From Paenibacillus sp. BSR1-1 (GTDB lineage: Bacteria > Bacillota > Bacilli > Bacillales > Cytobacillaceae): a stretch of DNA of 64,000 nucleotides. The notes beneath the pieces are model-generated. The model ran no database searches, had not been told where the DNA came from, and saw only the letters and a program-made list of their open reading frames with translations. The position numbers and the translations under genes are program-made. The stretch is from assembly GCF_030403775.1 (NCBI RefSeq), contig NZ_JAQMWQ010000029.1, positions 1 to 64,000 of the forward strand, read 5' to 3'. Positions 34,774 through 44,015 of this stretch are shown piece after piece (within the stretch, counting starts at the first letter, position 1; every line of letters begins with the position of its first letter).

Positions 34774-35970
34774 TTATTTCATTTCATGAAGTGGGGAATT
34801 ATTGATTGTACCCGTTTGACGAATATTCATTTCCACTTTAACGGAAACCGGCATCTGTGAATACAGTTGCTCCCATTCCCTTTTATGCTTTTTCCAATAA
34901 TCAGGTTCAGAGCGATAAAGGGCTTCGCCGAATCCGAATATATCAGTTCGAAAATCTTTTTGTGCATGCTGTATCGTTGATTTTATAATTTTTATAAGAG
35001 CTTCCTCTGATTCCTTTTCTAAATATGGAATCGATTTTGGGTCTGTTAAATCCAAGCTTTGACAATCAACTTCTGCTACATTTCCAAGTATTTTAATTTT
35101 AATTGTTCCGTGAGGGCGTCCTTTAATAATCATGGTATTTAATTTTGATTTTGTTTTGACCACCTCAATGACCGCTTTGCCGCCTTCTGGACATTTTACA
35201 AAACCGACGCTGCTCTTAACCTTTCCCAAGGCATAATGAACCGCCTTACTTTCTCTTTCATTCATCCAGCCAATCAGTTTATCTTGTTTGAAGACTGCCA
35301 GCCCTTTATATCGCAGTAAGGTTTTAGGATTTGTCTGATCGACGTTCTTATTACTTTCACCTGTTTTTACAGGTCCCTTAAGTTCTATTCCGGTCAAAAT
35401 AGGATTATTTCCTTCACTCACCATGTTAGAAACAAGTTTATCTAATGTTACACCTTCGGTAGGGGACCATTCTTTAGCTGATACCTCAAGCGAAGCAAAT
35501 AAACTATTAGCTGGTATTGTTTCTAATGGGGTTAATATTTTTAAAACATCAGCCGCCTTTGAATTCTTGGATACTGCTATATAAAAATCATCCCGTACCT
35601 CTGAATTCCTAATAAGGGCGTCAATCATTTCGCCAATACCTTCTTTTGCTAAATCCTCACCGAAGACGAGAATTCGCAAATGCGCGAAATAAAGCTTTCT
35701 TGGGGCAACAGTGGTTATTTTTCTAACTGCTTCAAATAATGTTTCACCCTTACTTTGATAAACAATCACTGGTGCTTTTCCACTGCCTCCTTTCTTTGAA
35801 GCAATTTCACTTGGATTTACCACTTGTGCTGTGATAATATATTGCTCTTTTTCTTTATCAATCCCCAACCCAAGTAAGATGGACAGTTCATTTAATTCTC
35901 TTTTGTTCCAGCACCCGGTAAGGAGGATAATAGAGCTGAAAAATAGTATCAAAGTGATTTTTCGTTTCAT
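34774..35970 (-). CDS. GerAC-family germinant-receptor lipoprotein (first of two)
   Basis: 398 residues from the ATG at 35970, six bases after GGAGG; a longer frame upstream is rejected. A signal peptide ends in the lipobox LLTGC (Cys20). The mature protein has the CWNKRELNEL start and PRKLYFAHLR segment of Ger(x)C proteins. C subunits are outer-face lipoproteins of the receptor in the spore inner membrane. It lies 19 bases after a second gerAC that is roughly half identical, so the pair looks like a tandem duplication. Confidence 0.92.
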   Translation of the reverse strand: MKRKITLILFFSSIILLTGCWNKRELNELSILLGLGIDKEKEQYIITAQVVNPSEIASKKGGSGKAPVIVYQSKGETLFEAVRKITTVAPRKLYFAHLRILVFGEDLAKEGIGEMIDALIRNSEVRDDFYIAVSKNSKAADVLKILTPLETIPANSLFASLEVSAKEWSPTEGVTLDKLVSNMVSEGNNPILTGIELKGPVKTGESNKNVDQTNPKTLLRYKGLAVFKQDKLIGWMNERESKAVHYALGKVKSSVGFVKCPEGGKAVIEVVKTKSKLNTMIIKGRPHGTIKIKILGNVAEVDCQSLDLTDPKSIPYLEKESEEALIKIIKSTIQHAQKDFRTDIFGFGEALYRSEPDYWKKHKREWEQLYSQMPVSVKVEMNIRQTGTINNSPLHEMK

Positions 35971-35989
35971 TTCATGCCTCCAATCCGAG

Positions 35990-37192
35990 TTAATTCTTAA
36001 TTTCATTGAGCGGGGAGTTTTTAATTTTTCCTATGTTGTGTATTTTTACCTTTACATCTATTTCTACCGGCATGTTTTCAAGGATTTGCAGCCAATCCTT
36101 CTTAATTAAATGCCAATAATCAGAGTTGGAACGATGCAGGGCTTCACCAAAACCAAATGGGTCTATTTTATATTTCTTTCGTGCAGCATATAGAGATTTG
36201 TTAATACTATGTTCTATATTTTTCTTGGTTTCTCTTTCTAAAATACTTATGGTTTCTGGTTTGGTCAAATCGAGTGTCTTACACTGGACATTTCCAACAT
36301 TACCCACTGTGGTAACTTTTATGATTCCTTTTGGCTTATGATCTGAAACCTCTGTGTTTAATTCTGATGTTGTATGAATCAATTCAATGGCGGTTTTCCC
36401 TTTTTGGGGGCAGGGTATTGTGACAACCGTACTTGTAACATTCCCCAAGGCATAGTTGAGACCTTTGCTTTCGCTTTCTGATAACCAGCCAATAAATTTA
36501 TCCTTTCTAAATACTCCAATTGAATCATATTTCAGAAATGCAGTAGGCTTCGTTTGCTGTGTGTTTTCTAATTTTCCCCCATCCTGAACATCTCCAATTA
36601 ACTTAATTCCAGTTAATTTGGCACTTATGCCCTCACTAATAATATCGTAAATCAATTGATCCATCGTAATTTGTATGGTTGTTGCCCATGCTTTCTCAGA
36701 TGACTGAAGCGATTCAAATACTTGTTGTACGGGTATTCTTTCCATAGTAGTTACAATTTTTAAGATATCTCCTGCTTTTTTATTTTTAGCTACTACAATA
36801 TAAAAATCTGCTCTCATTTCTGGATCCCTTGATAAAAGGTCTAACGTTTTTGCTATCCCTTTTTTGGCAAATTCCTCTCCCAAAACGAGAAGCCGGAGAT
36901 GGGAAAAATATAATTTTCGTGGTGAAACTGTGGTGATTCTTCTAATTGCTTCAAACAAGGTATTTCCTTTTTCTTGATAAACGACCACGGGTGATTTTCC
37001 ACTGCCGCCTTGTGATTCAGCTATTTCTCCAGGGTTAACGACTTGTACAGTCACAACAAATTTACCGTCCTCAATATCGATCCCCATTCCAACTACAATA
37101 GCCAATTCGTTTAACTCTTTTCTGTTCCAACATGAAGTCAGTAGGGAAAGAGAGCATATTGAAATGATGATTAAAAGGAATTTTCGGTTCAT
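35990..37192 (-). CDS. GerAC-family germinant-receptor lipoprotein (second of two)
   Basis: 400 residues from ATG 37192, with AGGAGT six bases upstream. Lipobox LLTSC (Cys21), then CWNRKELNEL and PRKLYFSHLR. It shares most landmark segments with the next gene downstream, including a C-terminal FGFGEALHRS. It leads the leftward C-C-B set. No clear sigma-G promoter could be picked out in the 173-base gap before it. Confidence 0.92.
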   Translation of the reverse strand: MNRKFLLIIISICSLSLLTSCWNRKELNELAIVVGMGIDIEDGKFVVTVQVVNPGEIAESQGGSGKSPVVVYQEKGNTLFEAIRRITTVSPRKLYFSHLRLLVLGEEFAKKGIAKTLDLLSRDPEMRADFYIVVAKNKKAGDILKIVTTMERIPVQQVFESLQSSEKAWATTIQITMDQLIYDIISEGISAKLTGIKLIGDVQDGGKLENTQQTKPTAFLKYDSIGVFRKDKFIGWLSESESKGLNYALGNVTSTVVTIPCPQKGKTAIELIHTTSELNTEVSDHKPKGIIKVTTVGNVGNVQCKTLDLTKPETISILERETKKNIEHSINKSLYAARKKYKIDPFGFGEALHRSNSDYWHLIKKDWLQILENMPVEIDVKVKIHNIGKIKNSPLNEIKN

Positions 37193-37377
37193 GCCATTAC
37201 TCCTTTTAGAATAAAAACTAGTTATATGCTCCCCAAAATATGGCTTTTTAAGCAATGGGAAACAGTAAATAAGCGATGGCAAGAATGGGAACATAGAAAA
37301 ATGGATATTTTATCTAGTAATTATGATAAACATAGGAAGGTTTTGCCATGAAATTTGAATAGAGGGTGCATTTGCAG

Positions 37378-37611
37378 ATGCTTGGTGTTGCAGGAACAAT
37401 AGTCGCAGCAATAATAATGATTGCATTTGAAATTCCTTACTTGAAGAAAAAGAAGCTGACGAAAGAATTATGGGTATTTTCTTTCTTAATGCTGTTTGCT
37501 GTAGGATTAGGCATTGCCCATAGTTTAAATTGGCCCATTCCGAATCCGCTTGACGGAATAAGGACTGTTTTGCAGCCATTTAGTGATTTTATTTACGAAT
37601 TGCTGAAATAG
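37378..37611 (+). CDS. Small two-helix membrane protein, D-subunit-like
   Basis: About 77 residues with two hydrophobic segments (GVAGTIVAAIIMIAFEIPYL and WVFSFLMLFAVGLGIAHSL) separated by a lysine-rich turn. Small two-helix proteins of this shape accompany several Bacillus ger operons and are called D subunits, which modulate receptor activity. It is 14 bases before a gerAB gene. The start is uncertain: AGAGGG is followed by a TTG at 37372 and an ATG at 37378. Confidence 0.72.
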   Translation: MLGVAGTIVAAIIMIAFEIPYLKKKKLTKELWVFSFLMLFAVGLGIAHSLNWPIPNPLDGIRTVLQPFSDFIYELLK

Positions 37612-37625
37612 GTATGGTGATGTAA

Positions 37626-38759
37626 ATGTTAAAAACGGTTAAAATTAGTGCACGGCAATTCGCAATATTAGTCATTCTATTTTCTGTAGGTACTACTATA
37701 TTGGTGATACCTGGAATTCTTGCACAGGAGGTAAAACAAGACGCTTGGATGGCTGCAGTAATCGGTACAGTTATTGGTTTGTTAATAGTGACCTTATACA
37801 TTGCTATAGTGAGGAAGTTCCCGATGATGACTTTAGTTGAAATCATTGAAACACTTCTAGGCAAATGGCTAGGAAAGGCCGTTTCACTTTCGTTTGTTTT
37901 CTATTCATTTATCGGCGCATCAGAGTTACTGTATTATGTTGGGTCATTCTTGACAACTCAACTTATTAAGGAAACTCCACCTGCTGCAATCCATATTATT
38001 TTCGCTGGCATCTTAGTCATGGGGGTTCGTCTTGGTCTGGAAACGATTGCCCGTTCAGCTGAATTGTTATTTCCTATATTTATTTTATTATTTTTATTAA
38101 TAATGTTCTCTGTGATAGTAACTCCTGAATTATGGAAGATTGATAACCTGCAGCCTATATTGAATACAGGAATAAAGCCAATGACACGTGCTGTTATACT
38201 TTTTTCCAGTGTTTTCTCCTTGCCATTAAATATTTTTTTAATGATTTTTCCAATCTCAGTGACTAAGCCCAAGGAAGCTGAGAAAAATTTTTTTAGTGCC
38301 ATTTTTATAGGTGGTGTATGTTTATTTATCCTAATTTCTTTGACTATATTAGTTTTAGGTCCAGAAACTAGTTCCAGACAGTTGTATCCAAGCTATACAT
38401 TAGCAAGGCGGTTAAAAGTAGGGGATTTTTTGCAGCGAGTCGAAGCCATATTAGCGATCATGTGGGAAATAACGATCTTTTTTAAGATGACGATATATTT
38501 TTACGCATCCATAACAGGTCTTGTACAAACCTTGAACATAAAGGATTATCGGCCGCTTGTAATACCGTTAGGCATGATCATGGTTACCACTTCTTTGGTT
38601 TCACATCCTAATGTTATCCATTCTGCCAAATTTGACTATGAGATTTGGCCTGTTTATGCTCTAACTTATGGTCTTGTTCTACCTTTACTTCTATTAGTTG
38701 TCTATGCAATAAGAAAATTAATAAATCTTGATAAAAAACTGTTTGTAAAAAAAGAATAG
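37626..38759 (+). CDS. GerAB-family spore germinant-receptor permease subunit
   Basis: 377 residues, about ten membrane segments, with EVKQDAWMAAVIG near the N-terminus. It forms a rightward D-B pair with the small gene upstream and points at the leftward gerAA gene; the two share a hairpin terminator. It is a diverged paralogue of the other two B genes here. Confidence 0.9.
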   Translation: MLKTVKISARQFAILVILFSVGTTILVIPGILAQEVKQDAWMAAVIGTVIGLLIVTLYIAIVRKFPMMTLVEIIETLLGKWLGKAVSLSFVFYSFIGASELLYYVGSFLTTQLIKETPPAAIHIIFAGILVMGVRLGLETIARSAELLFPIFILLFLLIMFSVIVTPELWKIDNLQPILNTGIKPMTRAVILFSSVFSLPLNIFLMIFPISVTKPKEAEKNFFSAIFIGGVCLFILISLTILVLGPETSSRQLYPSYTLARRLKVGDFLQRVEAILAIMWEITIFFKMTIYFYASITGLVQTLNIKDYRPLVIPLGMIMVTTSLVSHPNVIHSAKFDYEIWPVYALTYGLVLPLLLLVVYAIRKLINLDKKLFVKKE

Positions 38760-38790
38760 AAGCTGCCTTCATAGAGAAAGGCAGCTTCTA
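38757..38790. terminator. Shared hairpin terminator between convergent gerAB and gerAA
   Basis: TAGAAGCTGCCTT and AAGGCAGCTTCTA form 13 perfect pairs over an eight-base loop. On the minus strand a T-rich tract follows, giving a good terminator for gerAA; on the plus strand the T-run is weaker. Confidence 0.75.
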
Positions 38791-38825
38791 CTCATTTTGT
38801 TATCATTACCCGATTCTTTGGGAAC

Positions 38826-40445
38826 TTATTTCGAATCCGGTTTTGGGGCAGGGGTGTCTTCTCGTGTTATATTCGTCTGACTAATTAAACGAGGTCGTGA
38901 AAACATAGCCCATCTTGGCATACGGAAAATAGCATCCTTTTGATCATCTTTAATAAAAGGGCCGAATGGAGCCATATAAGGTATACCAAATGAACGTAAA
39001 CTGCACATATGAAGAATTAACGCGATTAATCCTACAATGATGCCGAATAAACCAAATGATGCCGCAATCGCCATGAAAGGAAAGCGCAGCATCCTGATTG
39101 AAATAGCTAATTCATAATTACTAACTATAAAGCTTGAAATGGCGGTAATGGCAACTACAATTACCATTGCTGCTGACACAAATCCGGCTTCAACAGCTGC
39201 AGATCCAATGACTAGTGTTCCAACGATGGATACAGCCTGGCCAATCGCTTTTGGCATTCTTAAGCCTGCTTCACGTAATATTTCAAAGCTTACCTCCATC
39301 GCTAGGGCTTCAATAAAGGCTGGAAATGGAACACCTTCCCGCTGGGCAGCTAGGGTAATAAGTAATTGCGTGGGCAGCATTTCTTGATGAAAGGTAGTGA
39401 TCGCAATATAAAATGAAGGTGCTAACAATGCAATAAAAAAACCGACATATCTCAGGAAACGAAGAAGTGTTGTAATATCTGCCCGGTTATAATAATCCTC
39501 AGGGGACTGTAAAAATTGTGCGAATATGACTGGTATTGTAATGACAAAGGGTGTACCATCAACTAGGATCGCAATGCGGCCCTCTAGCAAATCGGCAGCA
39601 ATGGCATCTGGACGTTCTGAATGATACATAGTAGGAAATGGTGACCATTTTGCATCCTGAATTAATTCTTCGATATAACCGGTTTCTAAAATACTGTCAA
39701 TCTTTATTCGATCGAGTCTTTTACGCACCTCTTCTACAATCTTATCATTTGCAATACCATTGATATACATAATAGAGACGTTGGTTTTAGATACTTTTCC
39801 AATTTTTCTGGATTCGATCCATAGGTTGTGGTCTCTAATTTTTCTTCTTAGTAAAGAAGTGTTGACCCGTATATTTTCTGTAAATCCTTCACGGGGTCCC
39901 CTGATTGTTGTTTCGGTTGTAGGCTCCTCAACTGACCGTTCTTTTCCCCCTTTCATTTCAACTGCGAAGCCTTGGGAATATCCTTCAAACAAAAGAATTA
40001 CTTTCCCATTTAGAAGAGAATCGAGCAGATTCGTAAAATCATTTATATCCTGAATATCCCCGACCGTTAAAACCATATCTTTTAAATACTGTAGAAGGTT
40101 TAATCTAGAGACTGATTCTGATTCTACTTCAGTTGTTCGCCAATCAATCATTAACGATTCCATGATGAAGTTTTGAGCGGATTGACTATCTATCAAGCCG
40201 TCGGTAAAAATGATACAAGCTTTAATCCTGCCTTCCTTACCTATTCTGATTTCACGCATAATAATGTCGTCACTGTTTCCGAACAACTCTTTAATTTTCT
40301 GGAGGTTATCAGTTAAACTCAGTTCTAAGGGTTCCTTTATTTCTTCTTGTGGTTTTGTTTGAATCGTTTGTTCCGCAGTCCGTTTTTGTATGTCTTCCCA
40401 CTTGAATTTAATTGATTGTTTGTTTTTCGTTTTGAAAAAATTCAA
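38826..40445 (-). CDS. GerAA-family spore germinant-receptor A subunit
   Basis: 539 residues from a TTG start with GAGGG six to eight bases upstream. The N-terminal ~300 residues are soluble and carry the family signatures TIRGPREGF and HSERPDAIAADLLEGR. The second part has about five membrane segments, then a proline-rich tail (TPAPKPDSK). A subunits form the oligomeric ion channel of germinant receptors. It is the only A gene in the island, and it is transcribed away from one B gene and toward another. Confidence 0.93.
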   Translation of the reverse strand: MNFFKTKNKQSIKFKWEDIQKRTAEQTIQTKPQEEIKEPLELSLTDNLQKIKELFGNSDDIIMREIRIGKEGRIKACIIFTDGLIDSQSAQNFIMESLMIDWRTTEVESESVSRLNLLQYLKDMVLTVGDIQDINDFTNLLDSLLNGKVILLFEGYSQGFAVEMKGGKERSVEEPTTETTIRGPREGFTENIRVNTSLLRRKIRDHNLWIESRKIGKVSKTNVSIMYINGIANDKIVEEVRKRLDRIKIDSILETGYIEELIQDAKWSPFPTMYHSERPDAIAADLLEGRIAILVDGTPFVITIPVIFAQFLQSPEDYYNRADITTLLRFLRYVGFFIALLAPSFYIAITTFHQEMLPTQLLITLAAQREGVPFPAFIEALAMEVSFEILREAGLRMPKAIGQAVSIVGTLVIGSAAVEAGFVSAAMVIVVAITAISSFIVSNYELAISIRMLRFPFMAIAASFGLFGIIVGLIALILHMCSLRSFGIPYMAPFGPFIKDDQKDAIFRMPRWAMFSRPRLISQTNITREDTPAPKPDSK

Positions 40446-40608
40446 AGTTTTTCCCTCATATTCCTGCTGTTTTTAAGGTTATTATTTCCACTTGAAACAG
40501 GCATATTCCACACATATTTAGATGAACTTTTAGGAGGTTTAATTTACCAGTAAAAAGTTAAAAATATGAAATGAAAGTTTTCGTTCTAATGGGAAGGAAT
40601 TTATATAA

Positions 40609-41724
40609 ATGGAAAATGCGAAAATTGATTCAAAGCAATTGTTTTCTCTTATGTTTCTATTTCAATTAGGAACCGGAATTGTGACAAGAATGGGGATGCA
40701 AGCGAAACAAGATGCTTGGATTTCAATCATGTTTGGCATGCTTGGCGCCATCATTCTTTTTTTCTTTGTATACGTCCAAATATTCAAACGGTATCCAAAT
40801 CTTCCTTTTACCGGAGTTTTAATTAAAGTATTTAGCAAATATATCGGATTTCCATTAAGCATAGTATATATTTGCTATTTTACTTTTGTTGCCGCAGTCA
40901 ATGCGCGGCATTTAGGGGATACAATGGGAACTTATATTTTAGCGGAAACGCCGGTTCCCGTAATTATTTTTATCGGCCTGTTATTGGTTTCATATGCCTG
41001 CTATTTAGGGATTGAAGTGGTAGGAAGGACGGCAGAGATTCTTGTTGGCGCAATGGCCGCTTTCGGAATAATTGGTAATTTAACTGTTTTTGCTTCCGGA
41101 ATTATCAAAATTAAGAACGTGCAGCCTGTTTTAGAATATGGCTGGCTGCCTGTTTTAAAACAGGCAGTACCCCTAACATTATTTTTCCCCTTTGGGGAAA
41201 TTTTTCTTTTTCTTATGTTTTTCCCATACTTGAATAAGCCTGAATTGGTCAAAAAAACGGGCTTACTGTCCATTTTGTTAAGTGGTTTAGGTCTTACATG
41301 GACCTTTTTATTAATTATTAGTGTAATTGGTAATGGCGCACAGGCCGTTGAAATCCCATTGCTTCTTACAGTTGAAAAGATCAACGTTGGCCATATTATC
41401 CAGAGGATGGACTCTATTGTTGTTGGGACCTTTGCGGTAGGATTTTTTATAAAAATTATTCTTTATGTCTATGCAGTTTTGATTGGGTTAAAGGACATTT
41501 TCAAATTTAAAAGGTATCAGCCCTTGATTATTCCCGTAATATCGCTCATTTTTATATACTCATGGCTTGGGTCGAAGAATAAGATTGCTTATCAACAGTT
41601 TTTTTATAATAAAATGCCATATTGGGTTGGATTCCCCCTTTTAGTGGGAATACCCTTCATTGCTCTAATAATGATTTTGGTTCGAACCTATTTTGGTAAA
41701 TCACGATCAAATATATCAGAGTAA
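40609..41724 (+). CDS. GerAB-family spore germinant-receptor permease subunit
   Basis: 371 residues, about ten membrane segments, with QAKQDAWISIMFGMLG near residue 30. It is divergent from gerAA across a 163-base gap in which I see no convincing sigma-G box. GGGAAGG lies 11 bases before the ATG. No terminator is evident before the rpsJ promoter. Confidence 0.9.
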   Translation: MENAKIDSKQLFSLMFLFQLGTGIVTRMGMQAKQDAWISIMFGMLGAIILFFFVYVQIFKRYPNLPFTGVLIKVFSKYIGFPLSIVYICYFTFVAAVNARHLGDTMGTYILAETPVPVIIFIGLLLVSYACYLGIEVVGRTAEILVGAMAAFGIIGNLTVFASGIIKIKNVQPVLEYGWLPVLKQAVPLTLFFPFGEIFLFLMFFPYLNKPELVKKTGLLSILLSGLGLTWTFLLIISVIGNGAQAVEIPLLLTVEKINVGHIIQRMDSIVVGTFAVGFFIKIILYVYAVLIGLKDIFKFKRYQPLIIPVISLIFIYSWLGSKNKIAYQQFFYNKMPYWVGFPLLVGIPFIALIMILVRTYFGKSRSNISE

Positions 41725-41912
41725 AGTGTTATTGTTTTATGTTGAAATCAGTTTCTACTATTATATATGTTCATATTAAATTGATTAAATATTTGGAGTA
41801 ATAAATTAGGAGAATATTGGAGATTACATTTTGGGATTGAAATTGAAAATGTCAGCCGCTATAATTAAAAAAGTGTTCAACACAGAAGGCATAAAAAAAA
41901 TCGTAATAACTG

Positions 41913-41941
41913 TTGCGTTTACTTTATGTTTTATGTATAAT
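41913..41941 (+). promoter_or_regulatory. Sigma-A promoter of the S10 operon
   Basis: TTGCGT (41913-41918), 17-base spacer, perfect TATAAT (41936-41941). It drives the rpsJ to rplQ supercluster across the end of the germination island. Confidence 0.8.
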
Positions 41942-41949
41942 AGACAATG

Positions 41950-42060
41950 TTGGTCTTTGACTGCGATGAGGTGGAAGGTTGCTGACACACCCGGCCGCTT
42001 TGCCATGGCGAGTGTGTGGGAAATTTTCACTGAGAACTGTCTATTTCGAAAATAGGCGAA
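41950..42060 (+). promoter_or_regulatory. S10 operon leader with conserved hairpins
   Basis: An outer stem ACACAC (41985-41990) with GTGTGT (42012-42017) encloses CGC...GCG and the palindrome GCCATGGC. A second hairpin CTATTT-CGA-AAATAG (42041-42055) comes just before the ribosome binding site. This looks like a regulated leader of the S10 operon; which protein acts here is not shown by the sequence. Confidence 0.5.
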
Positions 42061-42076
42061 TAAAGGAGGGAAAATA

Positions 42077-42385
42077 ATGGCAAAACAAAAAATTCGTATC
42101 CGCTTAAAAGCATATGATCACAGAATCCTTGATCAATCTGCAGAAAAAATCGTTGAAACAGCAAAACGTTCAGGTGCGGCAGTTTCTGGTCCGATTCCGC
42201 TTCCAACTGAAAAGTCTGTTTACACAATTCTTCGTGCGGTTCATAAGTACAAAGATTCTCGTGAACAGTTCGAAATGCGGACTCATAAGCGTCTAATCGA
42301 CATCGTTAACCCAACTCCACAAACAGTTGATGCGTTAATGCGTTTAGATTTACCATCTGGTGTAGATATCGAAATCAAACTTTAA
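42077..42385 (+). CDS. rpsJ: 30S ribosomal protein S10
   Basis: 102 residues, MAKQKIRIRLKAYDHRILDQ onward. Part of the 30S head; in the free form it also pairs with NusB in antitermination. AAAGGAGGG precedes the ATG. First gene of the S10 operon. Confidence 0.98.
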   Translation: MAKQKIRIRLKAYDHRILDQSAEKIVETAKRSGAAVSGPIPLPTEKSVYTILRAVHKYKDSREQFEMRTHKRLIDIVNPTPQTVDALMRLDLPSGVDIEIKL

Positions 42386-42424
42386 TCAAAATAAATGAAC
42401 AAATATACAGGAGGTGTGACTTAA

Positions 42425-43051
42425 ATGACCAAAGGAATCTTAGGAAGAAAGATTGGTATGACTCAAGTATTTGCAAGTAACGGCAACTTAATCCCTGTAA
42501 CTGTAGTTGAGGCAGCTGCTAACGTAGTTCTTCAAAAGAAATCAGTTGAAACTGACGGTTATACTGCAGTTCAAGTTGGTTTTGAAGACAAGCGTGAGAA
42601 GTTATCTAACAAACCAGAAAAAGGCCATGTTGCTAAAGCAAATACTGCTCCTAAGCGCTTCGTTCGCGAATTCCGCGGAGACGACTTAGCAGCACTTGAA
42701 GTTGGTCAAGAAGTCAAAGTTGATATTTTCGCTGCAGGCGATATTGTAGATGTAACAGGAATCTCAAAGGGTAAAGGTTTCCAAGGCTCAATCAAGCGCC
42801 ACGGACAATCACGCGGCCCAATGGCTCACGGTTCACGTTACCACCGTCGTCCTGGTTCAATGGGACCTGTTGCTCCAAACCGTGTATTCAAAGGTAAAGC
42901 ATTACCTGGACGTATGGGCGGAGAACAAGTTACTGTACAAAACCTAGAAATCGTTAAAGTTGACGTTGAGCGCAACCTATTATTGATCAAAGGTAATGTT
43001 CCGGGAGCAAAAAAAGCATTATTAAAAATTAAAGGTGCGGTAAAAGCATAG
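42425..43051 (+). CDS. rplC: 50S ribosomal protein L3
   Basis: 208 residues. The central loop that reaches the peptidyl-transferase centre is present (HRRPGSMGPVAPNRVFKGK). An early-assembly protein of the large subunit. AGGAGGTG before the ATG. Confidence 0.98.
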   Translation: MTKGILGRKIGMTQVFASNGNLIPVTVVEAAANVVLQKKSVETDGYTAVQVGFEDKREKLSNKPEKGHVAKANTAPKRFVREFRGDDLAALEVGQEVKVDIFAAGDIVDVTGISKGKGFQGSIKRHGQSRGPMAHGSRYHRRPGSMGPVAPNRVFKGKALPGRMGGEQVTVQNLEIVKVDVERNLLLIKGNVPGAKKALLKIKGAVKA

Positions 43052-43080
43052 TCACTTTTTAAGAAAGGAGGAACAAAGGA

Positions 43081-43704
43081 ATGCCGAAAGTAGCATTATT
43101 AAACCAAAACGGATCACAAGTTGGTGATATCGAGCTTAATGAATCAGTTTTTGGTATTGAGCCTAACCAGCACGTATTATTCGAAGCGATTGTTATGCAA
43201 CGTGCTTCATTACGTCAAGGAACACATAAAACTAAAATTCGTTCTGAAGTTGCAGGCGGTGGCCGTAAGCCATGGCGTCAAAAAGGAACTGGCCGTGCTC
43301 GTCAAGGGTCAATCCGTTCTCCACAATGGCGCGGAGGTGGTACTGTATTTGGTCCAACACCACGCAGCTACAGCTATAAATTACCTAAGAAGGTTCGTCG
43401 CTTAGCGATCAAATCTGCATTATCTTCTAAAGTATTAGAAGCAAATATCTTGGTATTAGAAAGCTTAGCGTTCGAAACTCCAAAAACAAAAGATTTCAAA
43501 GCTGTTTTAAACGGTCTTTCTGTTGAGAAAAAAGCACTTATTGTTACAGCTAACCTAGATGAAAATGTAGCGCTTTCTGCTCGCAACATTCCTGGTGTAA
43601 CAGTAGTAACAGCTGATGGAATCAACGTATTAGATGTTGTAAACCATGATAAATTAATCATGACTAAAGCAGCGGTTGAAAAAGTAGAGGAGGTGCTTGC
43701 ATAA
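43081..43704 (+). CDS. rplD: 50S ribosomal protein L4
   Basis: 207 residues. The extended loop lining the exit tunnel is present (KPWRQKGTGRARQGSIRSPQ). In E. coli L4 represses the S10 operon; in Bacillus that is not established. Its stop shares one base with the rplW start. Confidence 0.98.
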   Translation: MPKVALLNQNGSQVGDIELNESVFGIEPNQHVLFEAIVMQRASLRQGTHKTKIRSEVAGGGRKPWRQKGTGRARQGSIRSPQWRGGGTVFGPTPRSYSYKLPKKVRRLAIKSALSSKVLEANILVLESLAFETPKTKDFKAVLNGLSVEKKALIVTANLDENVALSARNIPGVTVVTADGINVLDVVNHDKLIMTKAAVEKVEEVLA

Positions 43705-43988
43705 TGGATGCACGCGATATCATTAAGCGCCCCGTTATCACTGAGCGTTCTACTGACCTAATGGCTGAAAAGAAATATACGTTCGAAGTTGATGTGAGAG
43801 CTAACAAAACACAAGTGAAAGATGCTATTGTAGAAATCTTTGGCGTTGAAGTTGAGAAAGTTAACATCATGAACTATAAAGGTAAATTCAAGCGTATGGG
43901 TAAATTCGGCGGTTACACAAACAAGCGTCGTAAAGCAATCGTAAAATTAACAGCTGACAGCAAAGAAATCGAATTCTTTGAAAGCTAA
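43704..43988 (+). CDS. rplW: 50S ribosomal protein L23
   Basis: 94 residues. Sits at the tunnel exit and docks trigger factor and SRP. ATG overlaps the rplD stop (TAATG), implying coupled translation. Confidence 0.98.
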   Translation: MDARDIIKRPVITERSTDLMAEKKYTFEVDVRANKTQVKDAIVEIFGVEVEKVNIMNYKGKFKRMGKFGGYTNKRRKAIVKLTADSKEIEFFES

Positions 43989-44015
43989 AAACTAACAAGA
44001 AGAGGAGGGAATAAA

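Noticed and set aside
37310..37579. Reverse 89-codon frame opposite the small membrane gene
   Set aside because: The forward frame has a ribosome binding site, two clear membrane segments and a gerAB neighbour; the reverse frame has none of these.
41831..42055. 74-codon frame before rpsJ
   Set aside because: It covers the S10 promoter and leader hairpins, and its translation resembles no protein I know.
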